Positions 26,130 to 35,011 of a stretch of DNA of 64,000 nucleotides are shown piece by piece. The position numbers and the translations under genes were made by a program. Origin of the DNA: an uncultured Eubacteriales bacterium (lineage in GTDB: Bacteria > Bacillota > Clostridia > Christensenellales > CAG-138). How positions within the stretch are numbered: position 1 is the first letter of the stretch; every line of letters starts with the position of its first letter. The stretch is from NCBI GenBank assembly GCA_900544555.1, contig UQWD01000001.1, positions 62,001-126,000 on the forward strand, in the 5' to 3' direction. The notes below the pieces were generated by a model. That model was not told where the DNA came from, did no database searches, and saw only the letters and a list, made by a program, of their open reading frames with translations.

Positions 26130-26683
26130 GCGCGATCCCCCCTATAACAAATGTGCTTTTAGCACACCTCCGTGTTAGTATTCTATACCGGCGGGCGCCG
26201 CCATTACAACCATTTGGAACAGTTTGCACGGACAGTCGAACAACATGCAAATTTCATTCAGGCTTACACTTTCCACAATATCTGCTTTTAATTAAGAATC
26301 ACCATATGAGCAAGATGCTGTTGCGGCGACTCCTGCGAAAACACTCATATCATCAATTCCGTGATCTAAGCGGGCAGCTGGTTAAGCCTCAAGTATGCAT
26401 TATTTAGCTGGCGCTAGATGTTTGACGGGTCAAAGCAATCGCCTAAGAATAAAAAAATCCGCCGGTCTTTAATAAATCGATCATTGTTTTTCTGAAGAAC
26501 GTTATGCTTCAGACATGTAATCACATACAATTCATATGCAGTACAATAATAGTCGGTAATGGCGGGATGAAAACTTTGTTCATCCCGCCATAGGAACTCT
26601 AGGTTAAGCGTTAATTAGAAGCCTATCAGCACACTTGAATTATATGTTTACGTATATGCGGCCGAATGCAATAGCTCGAACTA
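26130..26683. other. non-coding gap with two palindromes
   Basis: Contains TGTGCT-TTT-AGCACA (26152-26166) in the LytTR leader and the 13-bp hairpin at 26559-26591. No gene with a ribosome site is seen; an 84-codon frame at 26153 overlaps the LytTR leader and is not convincing. Confidence 0.5.
26559..26591. repeat. perfect 13-bp hairpin downstream of the ABC operon
   Basis: ATGGCGGGATGAA and TTCATCCCGCCAT pair perfectly across a seven-base loop. It lies about 90 bases past the end of the leftward ABC cassette and could end that transcript, although neither strand carries a U-tract after it. Confidence 0.55.
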
Positions 26684-27475
26684 CTATCTTAACAGCTTTT
26701 CATAGCTGAAATTTCGTATCCCACCCTTCATTAAAAGTATGGACGCAAGCGCAAAAACAGCGCCCAAACCCAACAACAGCCATGCGTTGACCAGAAGCAC
26801 GCCTGTAAACTGACCGATAATCAGCATCAGCATGGGAAGGATTAGAAAAACGGCTTTCTGCTGAGCCTCCTCCATGGTTTGCGATTTTGCGGAGCCGCGT
26901 ACAATGATTGTGATCGCCATTAATGAAACGGATGGAGCAACCAGCAGCAAAGTTATGAGCCAATTGACGTTTGGCGGCATAAGGTTTCCGGCCGTCAGCA
27001 AACACCCCGTTTGAACCACGAGCAGCAATATGATAAAAGAACCGAGCGAAACCAGCATACTCAGGAAAAACGAAGCGAATACTTTCGACTGAAATATCTG
27101 CTTGAGCGTTAACGGGCAGTATAGTAGCGTCTCCAACGTCCGTTTTTCCTTCTCACCGACAAATGAGCTCGCCGCCATAATTGTTGCCGCCATAATCGGG
27201 ATAATCATGAAAAATACGGGCATAATGTTGTTGAAAAATATCCCCATGAATACATTACGGATATCGCCCGTCTGAGCATCAACGGGCAGCATTTCAAGCA
27301 AAGGCCGCAGTTCGCTCAGGTCGTCCGGCCCAAAATGAATTACCAGTATAAAAATTACCGGCATCACTACAGTAAACATCAAAGGAACAATTAACAGCGC
27401 CGGAAAGAGCCGCTTGTTGAAAACCAGGCCCTTTAAATCTTTCTTGATAATCGCCTGCTGCATTGAATTAATCAT
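26684..27475 (-). CDS. ABC-2 type exporter permease
   Basis: 263 residues with six hydrophobic segments. The intracellular coupling segment SFVGEKEKRTLETLLYCPLT is the typical ABC-2 (CcmA/NatB-like) element. The start overlaps the ATPase stop by four bases, so the pair is one translationally coupled transporter. Cargo is unknown; such XRE-controlled pairs export drugs, peptides or lipids. Confidence 0.88.
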   Translation of the reverse strand: MINSMQQAIIKKDLKGLVFNKRLFPALLIVPLMFTVVMPVIFILVIHFGPDDLSELRPLLEMLPVDAQTGDIRNVFMGIFFNNIMPVFFMIIPIMAATIMAASSFVGEKEKRTLETLLYCPLTLKQIFQSKVFASFFLSMLVSLGSFIILLLVVQTGCLLTAGNLMPPNVNWLITLLLVAPSVSLMAITIIVRGSAKSQTMEEAQQKAVFLILPMLMLIIGQFTGVLLVNAWLLLGLGAVFALASILLMKGGIRNFSYEKLLR

Positions 27476-28395
27476 ACTTTGCCTCCTCTGTGTGCTTTGC
27501 GCTTTTCCAAAAGAGCAAAGTAGATTTCCTCTAAGGATAGTTTGCGTGCGGATACGTGGTATATCTTTCCGCCGCTATCCACAATCTGACGGACGATAGC
27601 CGGAATTTCATCTTCAGAGAACACATTTAATTCAACTTGCTTTTCATCAATTTTCTTAAATGCGTAATTCTCCGGTAACCGGTCCGCGGCGATTGTTACC
27701 GTCATACCTGAGAAAACCATGGCTCTCAATTCCTCAAGCTTACCCGATGCAAGCAGCGAGCCATCGTCTATCAGGCCGTAAGCGCTGCATATTTCCTGAG
27801 CGTACCGGAGTTGATGCGTACACAAAAATATCGTTATCCCCTCGTCGCGCGCAAGGTTTTTTATCATGTTGTTTACATTGAGCGCGCTTTCGGGATCAAG
27901 CCCCGACGTTGGTTCATCTAAAAACAAGATTTTGGGGTTATGTATCAAAGCGCGCGCCAGTGAAAGCCTTTGACGCATACCGGTCGAATATGTCGCTAAC
28001 TTTTGGTTCTCCGCATCGATCAATTCCAGCCTCTTAAGCAGTTGTTTGGCTATTATTTTACTTTTAACGCTGCTCAGGCCAAATGCGGTACCATAGAATA
28101 TCAGGTTTTGGAGCCCCGTCAAATGATCGTACATCTGCGCGTGCTCGGTAACAACGCCGGAGATCTGATGTACGCGTTCCGGGTTTTGGTAAGGCGAAAA
28201 ACCATACACCTCGCAAACCCCATCCGAAGGCTGGAGCAGACCGTTGAGCAGCTTTACCGTAGTAGTCTTGCCCGCCCCGTTCGGCCCTAAAAAGCCATAC
28301 ACCTCTCCCTGTTCCAGCGACAGGTTTACGCTATCTACGGCTTTTTTACCCTGAGTATAGGTTTTCGACAGATTCTCGGCTGTAACCACTTTCAT
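27472..28395 (-). CDS. ABC exporter ATPase
   Basis: 307 residues. Walker A GPNGAGKTTTVK, signature STGMRQRLSLARAL, Walker B ILFLDEPTSGLD and the H-loop CTHQ are intact. The C-terminal 80 residues are the extension found in ABC-2 exporters of the BcrA/NatA type. AGAGGTGA lies before the ATG. It energises the downstream permease on the cytosolic face of the membrane. Confidence 0.93.
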   Translation of the reverse strand: MKVVTAENLSKTYTQGKKAVDSVNLSLEQGEVYGFLGPNGAGKTTTVKLLNGLLQPSDGVCEVYGFSPYQNPERVHQISGVVTEHAQMYDHLTGLQNLIFYGTAFGLSSVKSKIIAKQLLKRLELIDAENQKLATYSTGMRQRLSLARALIHNPKILFLDEPTSGLDPESALNVNNMIKNLARDEGITIFLCTHQLRYAQEICSAYGLIDDGSLLASGKLEELRAMVFSGMTVTIAADRLPENYAFKKIDEKQVELNVFSEDEIPAIVRQIVDSGGKIYHVSARKLSLEEIYFALLEKRKAHRGGKV

Positions 28396-28418
28396 AATAT
28401 CACCTCTCTTAACCTCTT

Positions 28419-29528
28419 TTATATCAGGCTGCTTTTTAATCTGTTCAATATTTGATTGAACCGGTAATCCTCAGCAAGCGGCGCGAACGCCGTATTTAGC
28501 TCCACGGCCTCCAGTATGCATTTCCGTATCGTTTTTTCATCGCGCGGCGGCATTATCCCCAACGCGAGTTCGCTCAGCCAGCCATCCAGAAGGTTAAAAA
28601 AATCATCTCCATGAAGCTTTAGCGGAAAGATTTCCCCATTGACAACCTCAGCATACTTGCTAAGAGCGTCCAGCGCGGATGCCTGGTCGAAAACGGCCAT
28701 ATACGCCTCGGCTGCGATTATGTAAAATTTCATCATAACAGCCGGATTTAGACAAGCAAGCTTAAACGCTTCCGATATTGAATTTACGCGCCGGCAGCTC
28801 TCATTTAAGCAAGGCGCGTCATCCTTTAAGAGCGCGGCATAGCAGGTGAGTAACTCAACCATGCTCAAAAGATGTTGATATATGCCTATCTGCAATACTT
28901 TTTTTGCCCGCGTTGTTTCACCGAGCATTTGACATGCGGAGGCATAGATAGTCTCCGTAATCATAACCTCCATTGTCGTTTCATCAAGTATACCGAGCGT
29001 CTCTCTCGGTTTGCCGAGCGCGAGCAGGCACATGGCCTCCATGTTCTTCGCCTGTTTGGCTAAATCCGTATCGCCGCTCTCGTCTTTTACTCGTTCAAAC
29101 AGCGCCTTTGCTTCAAGGACGATTTTGGCGGTATTGTCTTCCCCCCCGGATAACGCGCTGTGGTTCAGCATTAGTATACCCATATAAAAGAGCAAAGGGA
29201 AGCATGAATAATACCTTCTTACTATATCATGACATTTCGACAGCACTTCATCAAAAGGCATAGCTGCAAAGTCTGCGGATAACCGATGATAAAGCTTTTT
29301 CATATCCTCTTTTGTCATTTGCGCTTCATAACCTATCAGCTCATCCACGCTGATATTAAAATAAGCCGCTAGCTGCGGAAGCAGTGAAATATCCGGGTAG
29401 CTTTGCCCTGTCTCCCATTTCGATACGGATGCTTTGGTTACGCCGATATAACGGGCAAGCTCCTCCTGCGTTATCCCCTTTTCTTTACGCTTCCTGACCA
29501 GTGCGCGAGCAATATGGATTTCTTTCAT
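28419..29528 (-). CDS. XRE-family regulator with helical-repeat sensor domain
   Basis: 369 residues. The N-terminal HTH_3 domain reads IARALVRKRKEKGITQEELA, VTKASVSKWETGQSYPDI, LLPQLAAYFNISVDELIGY. The following 290 residues are all-helical, TPR-like. Proteins of this shape with ABC-2 exporters downstream are usually ligand- or peptide-responsive regulators of the exporter. GGAGG lies seven bases before the ATG and the exporter starts 23 bases after the stop, so the three genes form one operon. Confidence 0.88.
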   Translation of the reverse strand: MKEIHIARALVRKRKEKGITQEELARYIGVTKASVSKWETGQSYPDISLLPQLAAYFNISVDELIGYEAQMTKEDMKKLYHRLSADFAAMPFDEVLSKCHDIVRRYYSCFPLLFYMGILMLNHSALSGGEDNTAKIVLEAKALFERVKDESGDTDLAKQAKNMEAMCLLALGKPRETLGILDETTMEVMITETIYASACQMLGETTRAKKVLQIGIYQHLLSMVELLTCYAALLKDDAPCLNESCRRVNSISEAFKLACLNPAVMMKFYIIAAEAYMAVFDQASALDALSKYAEVVNGEIFPLKLHGDDFFNLLDGWLSELALGIMPPRDEKTIRKCILEAVELNTAFAPLAEDYRFNQILNRLKSSLI

Positions 29529-30182
29529 GTCCTTACCTCCATATATTATTTTACCGATTTCATCCTGTGTTTATCAATGGAATCATTGTTGACTTTAGTT
29601 GATATAATCAACCGCTGCGAAACACCTTGTATTACTAGAATTATTTACATATTTTATTTCGTTTATCTTGAATACATCTTTATACTTATCTCGTAAAGAA
29701 TAGAATAATTGCCTTATACTTAAGCAAGTAATATCTCTAGCGGCAGGATTTTGAAATTCATCCGGGTTAATAGAAAACCGCATTCTTCTTTTGAACTTGA
29801 TTCATCCTAAATTTTGATAATCTATCTAGCGCAATATTTTCTGAATCAATTCCTGAACGATAAACAAATTGTGGCGCCGACGAAATACTAACTTAAGATT
29901 AACAGGAACAAAGGGAGCGGCGGCTATGACCTTAGTTCCTTGTTTTCTTGAATTGAAAGTTAAGAAATAATGTCTGTATAAGGTACATTAAGTGCCTTGC
30001 TATTTTTTGAACATCAAATGCTTGCAATTAGCACCTATAATTATTTATTCTAAAGTTATTTCGGTATACTCAAATGAATAGGAAATCCCTTTATATCCCA
30101 TAGCTTGTATCTTTCCGGGAGCAATCCGACCACACATTTGGCTCTTTTTCATCATCATATTCATCGTGAAGCTATATTTTCT
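29529..30182. other. non-coding AT-rich stretch
   Basis: No convincing gene. A 62-codon minus-strand frame at 29595-29783 lacks a ribosome site and I do not recognise the product. Near 29904-29945 AGGAACAAAGG and CCTTAGTTCCT form an imperfect hairpin followed by TTGTTTTC, a possible plus-strand terminator. Confidence 0.4.
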
Positions 30183-30531
30183 TTATCGCAGTTTATTAAA
30201 TCTTAATTTCTCCGAAGTCACGGCAAATGAGTATTCCAGTCTTAGCATTACAGACAAATAACCTTTTCGTCATTCTGATGGACGAATACTATATACATTA
30301 TTGCCCCCGTAATTTTTAAGAGAATTTGATAATGGGCGTCGAAAATTAATCATTCCGACAACAAAACTGTCACTTTGTCTTACTGCTAAAAACACTTCTG
30401 TGGAATATATCCAACTTTATACTTTTACTTAATTTCCCTTAAATCAATCCATTCATCAAATGAATGAACATCTTCAAGCCCTGCACATCCATCATAGCTA
30501 TCTCCATTTGGGTGCGGCTTCATAAACCAGC
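30183..30531 (-). pseudogene. GNAT acetyltransferase remnant
   Basis: Reading the minus strand with one frame change gives a GNAT-like chain: GDSYDGCAGLEDVHSFDEWI, a frameshift, then LAVRQSDSFVVGMINFRRPL, NNVYSIRPSE and RKGYLSVMLRLE. The R-R-K-G acetyl-CoA loop is interrupted because its first Arg codon is TGA, and a TAA lies after LREIK. The N-terminus is missing and replaced by the recombinase fragment. Two stops and one frameshift mean it is dead. Confidence 0.75.
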
Positions 30532-30833
30532 TTAAGATTGTTTACGGAAAACGGCGTAGCTTCGGCTATGCCGTTTCTCCGTTTTGCAGATCATTGAGCA
30601 AGATACGGGGAGTATTCCCACAAGGTCATAGGAAATGTCAATCCCCTGTTCGATATTCCTTTGACTTGTCCGGCGCGTGGACATACACCGCCTTTACCAT
30701 GTCATTCAAGACAGTGGACGTTAATTCTTCCAAATCGAGATAATTCGGCACCTTGTCGATAAACCTGTTAATGTTCTCTACCTGTTCTTCCTGCTTTGTA
30801 ATTTCTTCATCCAGTGGCAACAGCTGTAGTCCC
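30532..30833 (-). pseudogene. large serine recombinase, C-terminal remnant
   Basis: The minus strand reads LDEEITKQEEQVENINRFID, NYLDLEELTSTVLNDMVKAV and YVHAPDKSKEYRTG. After a one-base frame change it continues IDISYDLVGILPVS. This is the C-terminal DUF4368-type end of transposon-borne large serine recombinases (TnpX/TndX relatives). Catalytic and zinc-ribbon parts are gone. It is evidence for a past integrative element next to the tRNA-Leu gene. Confidence 0.78.
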
Positions 30834-30878
30834 TTATAAACTGCACTTTGTATGTACTAAGCTCTTCACATCATCCAT
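30834..30878 (-). pseudogene. possible IS200-like transposase start fragment
   Basis: AAGGAGG is followed by an ATG and codons MDDVKSLVHTK, which resemble the first residues of IS200/IS605 TnpA (usually ...SLSHTKW). The frame stops after 14 codons and joins the recombinase fragment. The flanking 30950-30990 carries CACCGCT...AGCGGTG arms that could be the element's left-end hairpin. Weakly supported by length. Confidence 0.35.
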
Positions 30879-31011
30879 TGGATGTCCTCCTTATGCTTTC
30901 TTTTACGGCTGGCTAGACCGCTTTGAGTATAGCAAAGGTAGGTTTTTCAACACCGCTAAAGCTTTCTATGAACTCACCGGCTCAGCGGTGGTTTTCCGTT
31001 TACAAACGAGA

Positions 31012-31041
31012 TAAGGAGCAGCCCTATCGGACTACTCCTTA
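31012..31041. repeat. inverted repeat downstream of tRNA-Leu
   Basis: TAAGGAGCAG and CTACTCCTTA pair with one mismatch across CCCTATCGGA. It lies 36 bases past the 3' end of tRNA-Leu and could end that transcript, though without a T-run. Confidence 0.45.
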
Positions 31042-31077
31042 CATATGAATGTTCAGTTGCGTTATGAACACTCAAAC

Positions 31078-31160
31078 TGGTGCGAGTGGCGGGATTTGAA
31101 CCCGCAAGGTTTCCCCGACGGATTTTAAGTCCGTTGTGTATGCCGTTCCACCACACTCGC
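31078..31160 (-). tRNA. tRNA-Leu (TAA)
   Basis: An 83-base class II tRNA on the minus strand with encoded CCA, long variable arm (CGGGGAAACCT) and anticodon loop CTTAAAA giving TAA. Mobile-element debris lies directly on its 3' side, a common insertion position. Confidence 0.95.
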
Positions 31161-31172
31161 GCGCTCAACGGT

Positions 31173-31202
31173 ATTATACGTGTTTTTAGCTGCTCGCGTC
31201 AA
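31173..31202 (-). promoter_or_regulatory. promoter of tRNA-Leu (TAA)
   Basis: On the minus strand TTGACG (31197-31202), 18 bases, TATAAT (31173-31178), 12 bases before the tRNA. Confidence 0.75.
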
Positions 31203-31376
31203 TAATGAAATATCGCTCAATGATGAAAACCTTGAATAGCGGCCGGTTATGTATGCTTAAAGGCTTCTTCTGTGCTTCAAACCTGATTATAACTCGAATA
31301 CCCGGCCGCCGTTGAAAAGAGCAAATTACATAGGTTCTTCGTTCAAAAACCTTAATTTAAGGTTATCCATCTATGA

Positions 31377-32120
31377 TCATTCCCATTTAAAAAACCTTAT
31401 GGATATGCCGATGCAAATTACCGCTATAACAGCCATTAAAATCAGCGGGAGTATGATATTGTCGGCCGGCAGCCCGAGCGTAGCAGCCTTTAAAAGTTTA
31501 ACGCCCTGCGTCAAAGGTAAAACATCCGCAATTCTTTGAAGCGTTTCAGGCATTATTTCATAGGGTAAGGTTGCGCCGGAAAAAATCAGCATGGGGAAAT
31601 ATAGGGCGCTTGCGATTACGCCAGCTATTTTGGTGTTGGGCGCTATCCCTCCCACCATCATACCGATGCTGAATATCGATAGCATCACCAACAGATAACC
31701 GCCCGCAAAAACAAGCGGAGAACCTGCGAGCTGGATATCAAAAAATAACTTCGCGGCTAGATATAACAGCGCCAGGGAAGTCAACGAGTAGAGCGCGTAG
31801 ATGGCTACCTGCACAAACAAGACCATTGCCGGGCTGACCGGCGTGACTTTAAGGCGCTTGAGAATCTTCCTGTTTCGATACTCGGAAACGACTAGCGGAA
31901 GCCCCATCACGCCTCCCGCGCAGATTGCGATTGAGGATAATGCGCCGAAAGACAGTTCAAGAAACGTATATTGGGCGCCTTCAAACGCCGGCTTGTTTCC
32001 GTAGATAACGCCAAGCAAAACCATTACTGCGAGCGGCATCAAAATCGCGAAAATGAGCATATCCATTCCCCGAAGCGACAGCTTGAGTTCCGTTTTAAGC
32101 ATTGTGCGAAATGTTTTCAT
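31377..32120 (-). CDS. ABC-2 type exporter permease
   Basis: 247 residues with six membrane helices and the ABC-2 coupling segment LPLVVSEYRNRKILKRLKVTPVSP. Between helices it carries APNTKIAGVIASALYFPMLIFS and GATLPYEIMPETLQ, typical of the DrrB/YadH-like permeases of antibiotic or drug export. The start is the ATG after GAGGAGG at nine bases; the ORF begins earlier inside the ATPase gene. It overlaps that gene by 26 bases. Confidence 0.9.
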   Translation of the reverse strand: MKTFRTMLKTELKLSLRGMDMLIFAILMPLAVMVLLGVIYGNKPAFEGAQYTFLELSFGALSSIAICAGGVMGLPLVVSEYRNRKILKRLKVTPVSPAMVLFVQVAIYALYSLTSLALLYLAAKLFFDIQLAGSPLVFAGGYLLVMLSIFSIGMMVGGIAPNTKIAGVIASALYFPMLIFSGATLPYEIMPETLQRIADVLPLTQGVKLLKAATLGLPADNIILPLILMAVIAVICIGISIRFFKWE

Positions 32121-32838
32121 TATCTTTATCCTCCTCATCCGTATACCACAGGTAAGCGTCTTCAAACTTATTATAAGGGCTTTGTTTTACGGCCTCGGCG
32201 ACGCTGCCGTAAAAAACGGTTCGGCCTTTTTTCAAAATGCAGATGACGTCGCAAAGCTCTTCAACTTCATCCATAAAATGCGAAGTCAACAGTATGGTTA
32301 GTCCCCTTTCCTTAAGCTCGGATAGGATTTTCCAAACGTCCCGGCGAGCTCTTGCGTCTAAACCCGTGGTTAACTCATCAAGAAAAACGGCTTCGGGGTT
32401 TGGGATTAAAGCAAGAACGATGAAAAGACGTTGGCGCTGCCCGCCGGAAAGATCAAGAACAGGACTTGTGAGCTTGTCTTTAAGGCCAAACCGTTTAAGC
32501 AGCTCACGATAGCTTGAAGGCGCTTTATAAAGCGATGCGGTTACTGCGCAAAGCTCATTCACCGTAATTTTTTCTTGAAAATTAGCCTCCTGAAATTGTA
32601 CTCCCACTTTCTCAAACAGCGTTTTTCGTTCGTTCAGCGGGTTTTTACCCATAATGAACGCAGCCCCGCTGTCCGGCTTTTTTGTTCCGAGCATACATTC
32701 AATCGCAGTGCTCTTGCCCGCCCCGTTCGCCCCCAACAAACCAAATACCGTTCCCCGCTTAACTTTCAGCGTAAGATCATTTAGCGCAACCAGCGCTCCG
32801 TAGTTTTTTGACAGGTGTTCAACCCTGATAACTTCCAT
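32095..32838 (-). CDS. ABC exporter ATPase
   Basis: 247 residues. Walker A GANGAGKSTAIE, signature LSGGQRQRLFIVLALIPNP, Walker B AVFLDELTTGLD and H-loop TSHFMDE are intact, with DEL in place of the usual DEP after Walker B. AGGAGG is seven bases before the ATG of MEVIRVEHLS; two upstream in-frame ATGs are too close to or before that site. Together with the permease this forms a drug-type exporter probably controlled by the upstream MerR protein. Confidence 0.92.
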   Translation of the reverse strand: MEVIRVEHLSKNYGALVALNDLTLKVKRGTVFGLLGANGAGKSTAIECMLGTKKPDSGAAFIMGKNPLNERKTLFEKVGVQFQEANFQEKITVNELCAVTASLYKAPSSYRELLKRFGLKDKLTSPVLDLSGGQRQRLFIVLALIPNPEAVFLDELTTGLDARARRDVWKILSELKERGLTILLTSHFMDEVEELCDVICILKKGRTVFYGSVAEAVKQSPYNKFEDAYLWYTDEEDKDNENISHNA

Positions 32839-32855
32839 ACGCATACCTCCTAACA

Positions 32856-32874
32856 TGATACTAAAAGGGTATCA
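32856..32874. promoter_or_regulatory. palindrome before the exporter operon
   Basis: TGATAC (32856-32861) and GTATCA (32869-32874) flank seven bases, just upstream of the ATPase ribosome site. This may be part of the regulated promoter region. Confidence 0.45.
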
Positions 32875-32886
32875 CTAATCGAAAGG

Positions 32887-32907
32887 CTGGTGGTATAGTG
32901 TAGGGTT
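32887..32907 (-). promoter_or_regulatory. candidate MerR operator of the exporter operon
   Basis: The plus strand carries TGGTGNTATAGTGNANGGTT-type sequence here, 18 of 21 positions identical to the copy at 33692-33712 before the MerR gene. On the minus strand a TTGAAC overlaps its upstream edge and the merR stop codon, which fits a MerR-type long-spacer promoter. Confidence 0.55.
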
Positions 32908-33647
32908 CAAAATCTTTTTTTCATAGCTTCAAGCATAAAAATCATCTTTAGTGCGTTTTCTTGCGCCTCGTCCAGGGAGATAATAAGTCTATCGCACACG
33001 CTTATTATATCATCATCCGCCTTTGGTGCGTTTAATAGGTTTTCAATATCAGCTTGAGGGTTTTTAGATAGCGCACAGAGCATACGCAAAACCGACTCAA
33101 GGGAATAGTTCGCGCAACGAAGCGTACGAATGATTTTTAATCGATGAATATCTTCATCAGTATATATTCGATAACCATTTAATAGACGCTTAACGTCAAG
33201 CAAGCCGTTCAATTCCCAGTTTCGCAGCGTATCGATAGATATGCTTAAGTATTCGGAGACTTCCTTCCTTTTCATCGATAATTGGTTGTTCTGCTTCGAA
33301 TCCGACAACATAAGAAGAACGATTTCAATCGCTTCTTTGGCGTTATGCCTCTCCCGCCGAACTAATGATATATACTCGTTTGCAAGCAAAATTGCGCGAT
33401 TAAAGTCCTTGCGGGCCGATGCTTTTACCATATCAATAATCTTTTTCCGCAATCCATTTTGCGTAATTTCAATTTTAAACGCAAGCCGGGCAAGCCGCAT
33501 TTGCTCAATGTGAAAATCCGTATATATCCGATATGAATTTGCTTGCCTCTGTGCCTCTGGAATGAGGTTCCATTCCTCATAAAGGCGCACCGTATTGGGA
33601 TGAACGCCAATAATCTTTGCGACTTCGGCTGTCAGGTATACTCTCAA
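32907..33647 (-). CDS. MerR-family regulator with two HTH domains
   Basis: 246 residues. The first MerR winged helix is LTAEVAKIIGVHPNTVRLYE with EWNLIPEA and SYRIYTDFHIEQMR; a second, separate one starts near residue 125: RKEVSEYLSISIDTLRNWEL, NGLLDVKRLLNGYRIYTDED. Ordinary MerR proteins have one HTH and dimerise; two in one chain is unusual. No clear ligand domain follows. The start is the TTG at 33647, eight bases after AGGAGG, since the GTG at 33656 abuts that site. It is followed by an ABC exporter with a matching operator. Confidence 0.85.
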   Translation of the reverse strand: MRVYLTAEVAKIIGVHPNTVRLYEEWNLIPEAQRQANSYRIYTDFHIEQMRLARLAFKIEITQNGLRKKIIDMVKASARKDFNRAILLANEYISLVRRERHNAKEAIEIVLLMLSDSKQNNQLSMKRKEVSEYLSISIDTLRNWELNGLLDVKRLLNGYRIYTDEDIHRLKIIRTLRCANYSLESVLRMLCALSKNPQADIENLLNAPKADDDIISVCDRLIISLDEAQENALKMIFMLEAMKKRF

Positions 33648-33691
33648 TTTTGCCACCTCCTATTCTATCATAGTATAACGCTATTTTATAC

Positions 33692-33712
33692 CTGGTGTTA
33701 TAGTGGAAGGTT
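33692..33712 (-). promoter_or_regulatory. candidate MerR operator of the merR gene
   Basis: The second copy of the 21-base motif shared with 32887-32907, located 45 bases upstream of the merR start. On the minus strand TTAAAA and TATAAA flank it with about 20 bases between them, the long spacing used by MerR-activated promoters. Next to it TATAAC/GTTATA arms (33674-33702) add a palindrome. Confidence 0.55.
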
Positions 33713-34013
33713 TTAATTATATAATAAGTTTTATATATTATAAAGGATAAAATGATATTAATGTATGTAATAATTGGATAATAAGATTTGTTCATTAACA
33801 TACAATCTGCTTACGACTGTTTTCTCATATAGTAAGTAACTTTAGTTTGCGGTTATCTACTAGGGTTAACTAGATCGGCTAATTTATGTTGGTGATTTAT
33901 GTTCAGCCTAAGTTTGATAATTGCTCAGTATTCGATAAAGCGTGGAATTTGCTGTTTCTAAGATTATATGTTAAGATTATATAATTATAAACCGACTGTA
34001 TTTGGGGATATTC
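33713..34013. other. AT-rich non-coding stretch
   Basis: About 300 bases with no gene. It separates the leftward merR gene from the rightward membrane-protein gene. Confidence 0.4.
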
Positions 34014-34757
34014 GTGAAATCCATTATGTTAAATTTATATCGCGCGATAATCATCATTATTCTGACTCTTGGGTTTTTGCTCCTGACGCTGTCGGCAGGA
34101 TTATTCCTCCTTCTTCGATTTATGGAGCTATACCCGCCTTATACAATGTTGCTCGGTATACTTCTCTGCTTAATTGCGGCTGCTATAACGATGTATATAG
34201 AAACTCGCAAGAAAAGAAAGCGCCGTTATATTGCGCAAAGGCCAAGTCATAAAACCAGGCTTTCCATTAAGCAAAATGAGAAAGTACTCAACTCTTTACT
34301 ATCGCATTTCCCGCATGCTAACGTAATAAGCGACAACGTATTTAGAATACATATTATCAATCCGGGGCATTACATTGAATGTACAGCGAACGATGGTTAT
34401 ATTTCAGTTGCAATTGTCTTAGAGGATTATTGTAGCTATAATTGTGAGGAGGAATCTGAAGAGCTTCAAGCAATCAAACTAAGCAATGAACTGGACGACC
34501 TTTTGAATGACAGGCTTATTCAGATTAACTATCTTGATATAGATGACAACCGCTTGTTTAGCTCTCTGTGCACGGTAGATAAATTGAATGAAGTGCTTGA
34601 TATACAGTTTAATGTATCTCCATCTAAACCGCTATGGATACGCGTTATCTCCACGATATTGCTTATACCCTCTTCCAATGTTTCTAAAGCGGTGATTCGC
34701 TCCGCATATGGAACGAGAGACTGCATAGTATACGCTAATTCACATAAGAAACAATAA
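34014..34757 (+). CDS. membrane protein of unknown function
   Basis: About 247 residues. Two hydrophobic helices (about 8-35 and 40-62) end in a very basic cytosolic segment (RKKRKRRYIAQR), followed by a soluble alpha/beta domain (NVISDNVFRIHIINPGHYIE, GYISVAIVLEDYCSYN). I do not recognise the family. The most plausible start is the GTG at 34014 after GGGGA; the TTG at 34002 and the ATG at 34026 are alternatives. The gene is AT-richer than the core genome and stands alone, which suggests transfer. Confidence 0.6.
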   Translation: MKSIMLNLYRAIIIIILTLGFLLLTLSAGLFLLLRFMELYPPYTMLLGILLCLIAAAITMYIETRKKRKRRYIAQRPSHKTRLSIKQNEKVLNSLLSHFPHANVISDNVFRIHIINPGHYIECTANDGYISVAIVLEDYCSYNCEEESEELQAIKLSNELDDLLNDRLIQINYLDIDDNRLFSSLCTVDKLNEVLDIQFNVSPSKPLWIRVISTILLIPSSNVSKAVIRSAYGTRDCIVYANSHKKQ

Positions 34758-35011
34758 AAGCAAAATGTTGAATGTATTGTCCTTATCATTCCTTAATTGG
34801 TTTATGAACTCATACCGGGCTTTGGGATCTGTATAAATAAGCCTGTACCTTAGGCTGCAAAATGGATATAACATGTTTAACTATAATAATGAATTGCTAA
34901 CATATGCACATGAATCTGCTTTACTCTTCGTTTTATCAAACCTTTATAAGTTCGTATGATTCAATATAAATGATATAGAGGCGCATATACCCTCTGTTAA
35001 TAAATATATGT
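34758..35011. other. non-coding gap
   Basis: AT-rich sequence between two convergent genes. I see no gene and no clear terminator. Confidence 0.35.

Noticed and set aside
29595..29783. 62-codon minus-strand frame
   Set aside because: No ribosome site and no recognisable motif; left as non-coding.
30974..31168. 64-codon minus-strand frame
   Set aside because: Runs through tRNA-Leu (TAA) and has no ribosome site.
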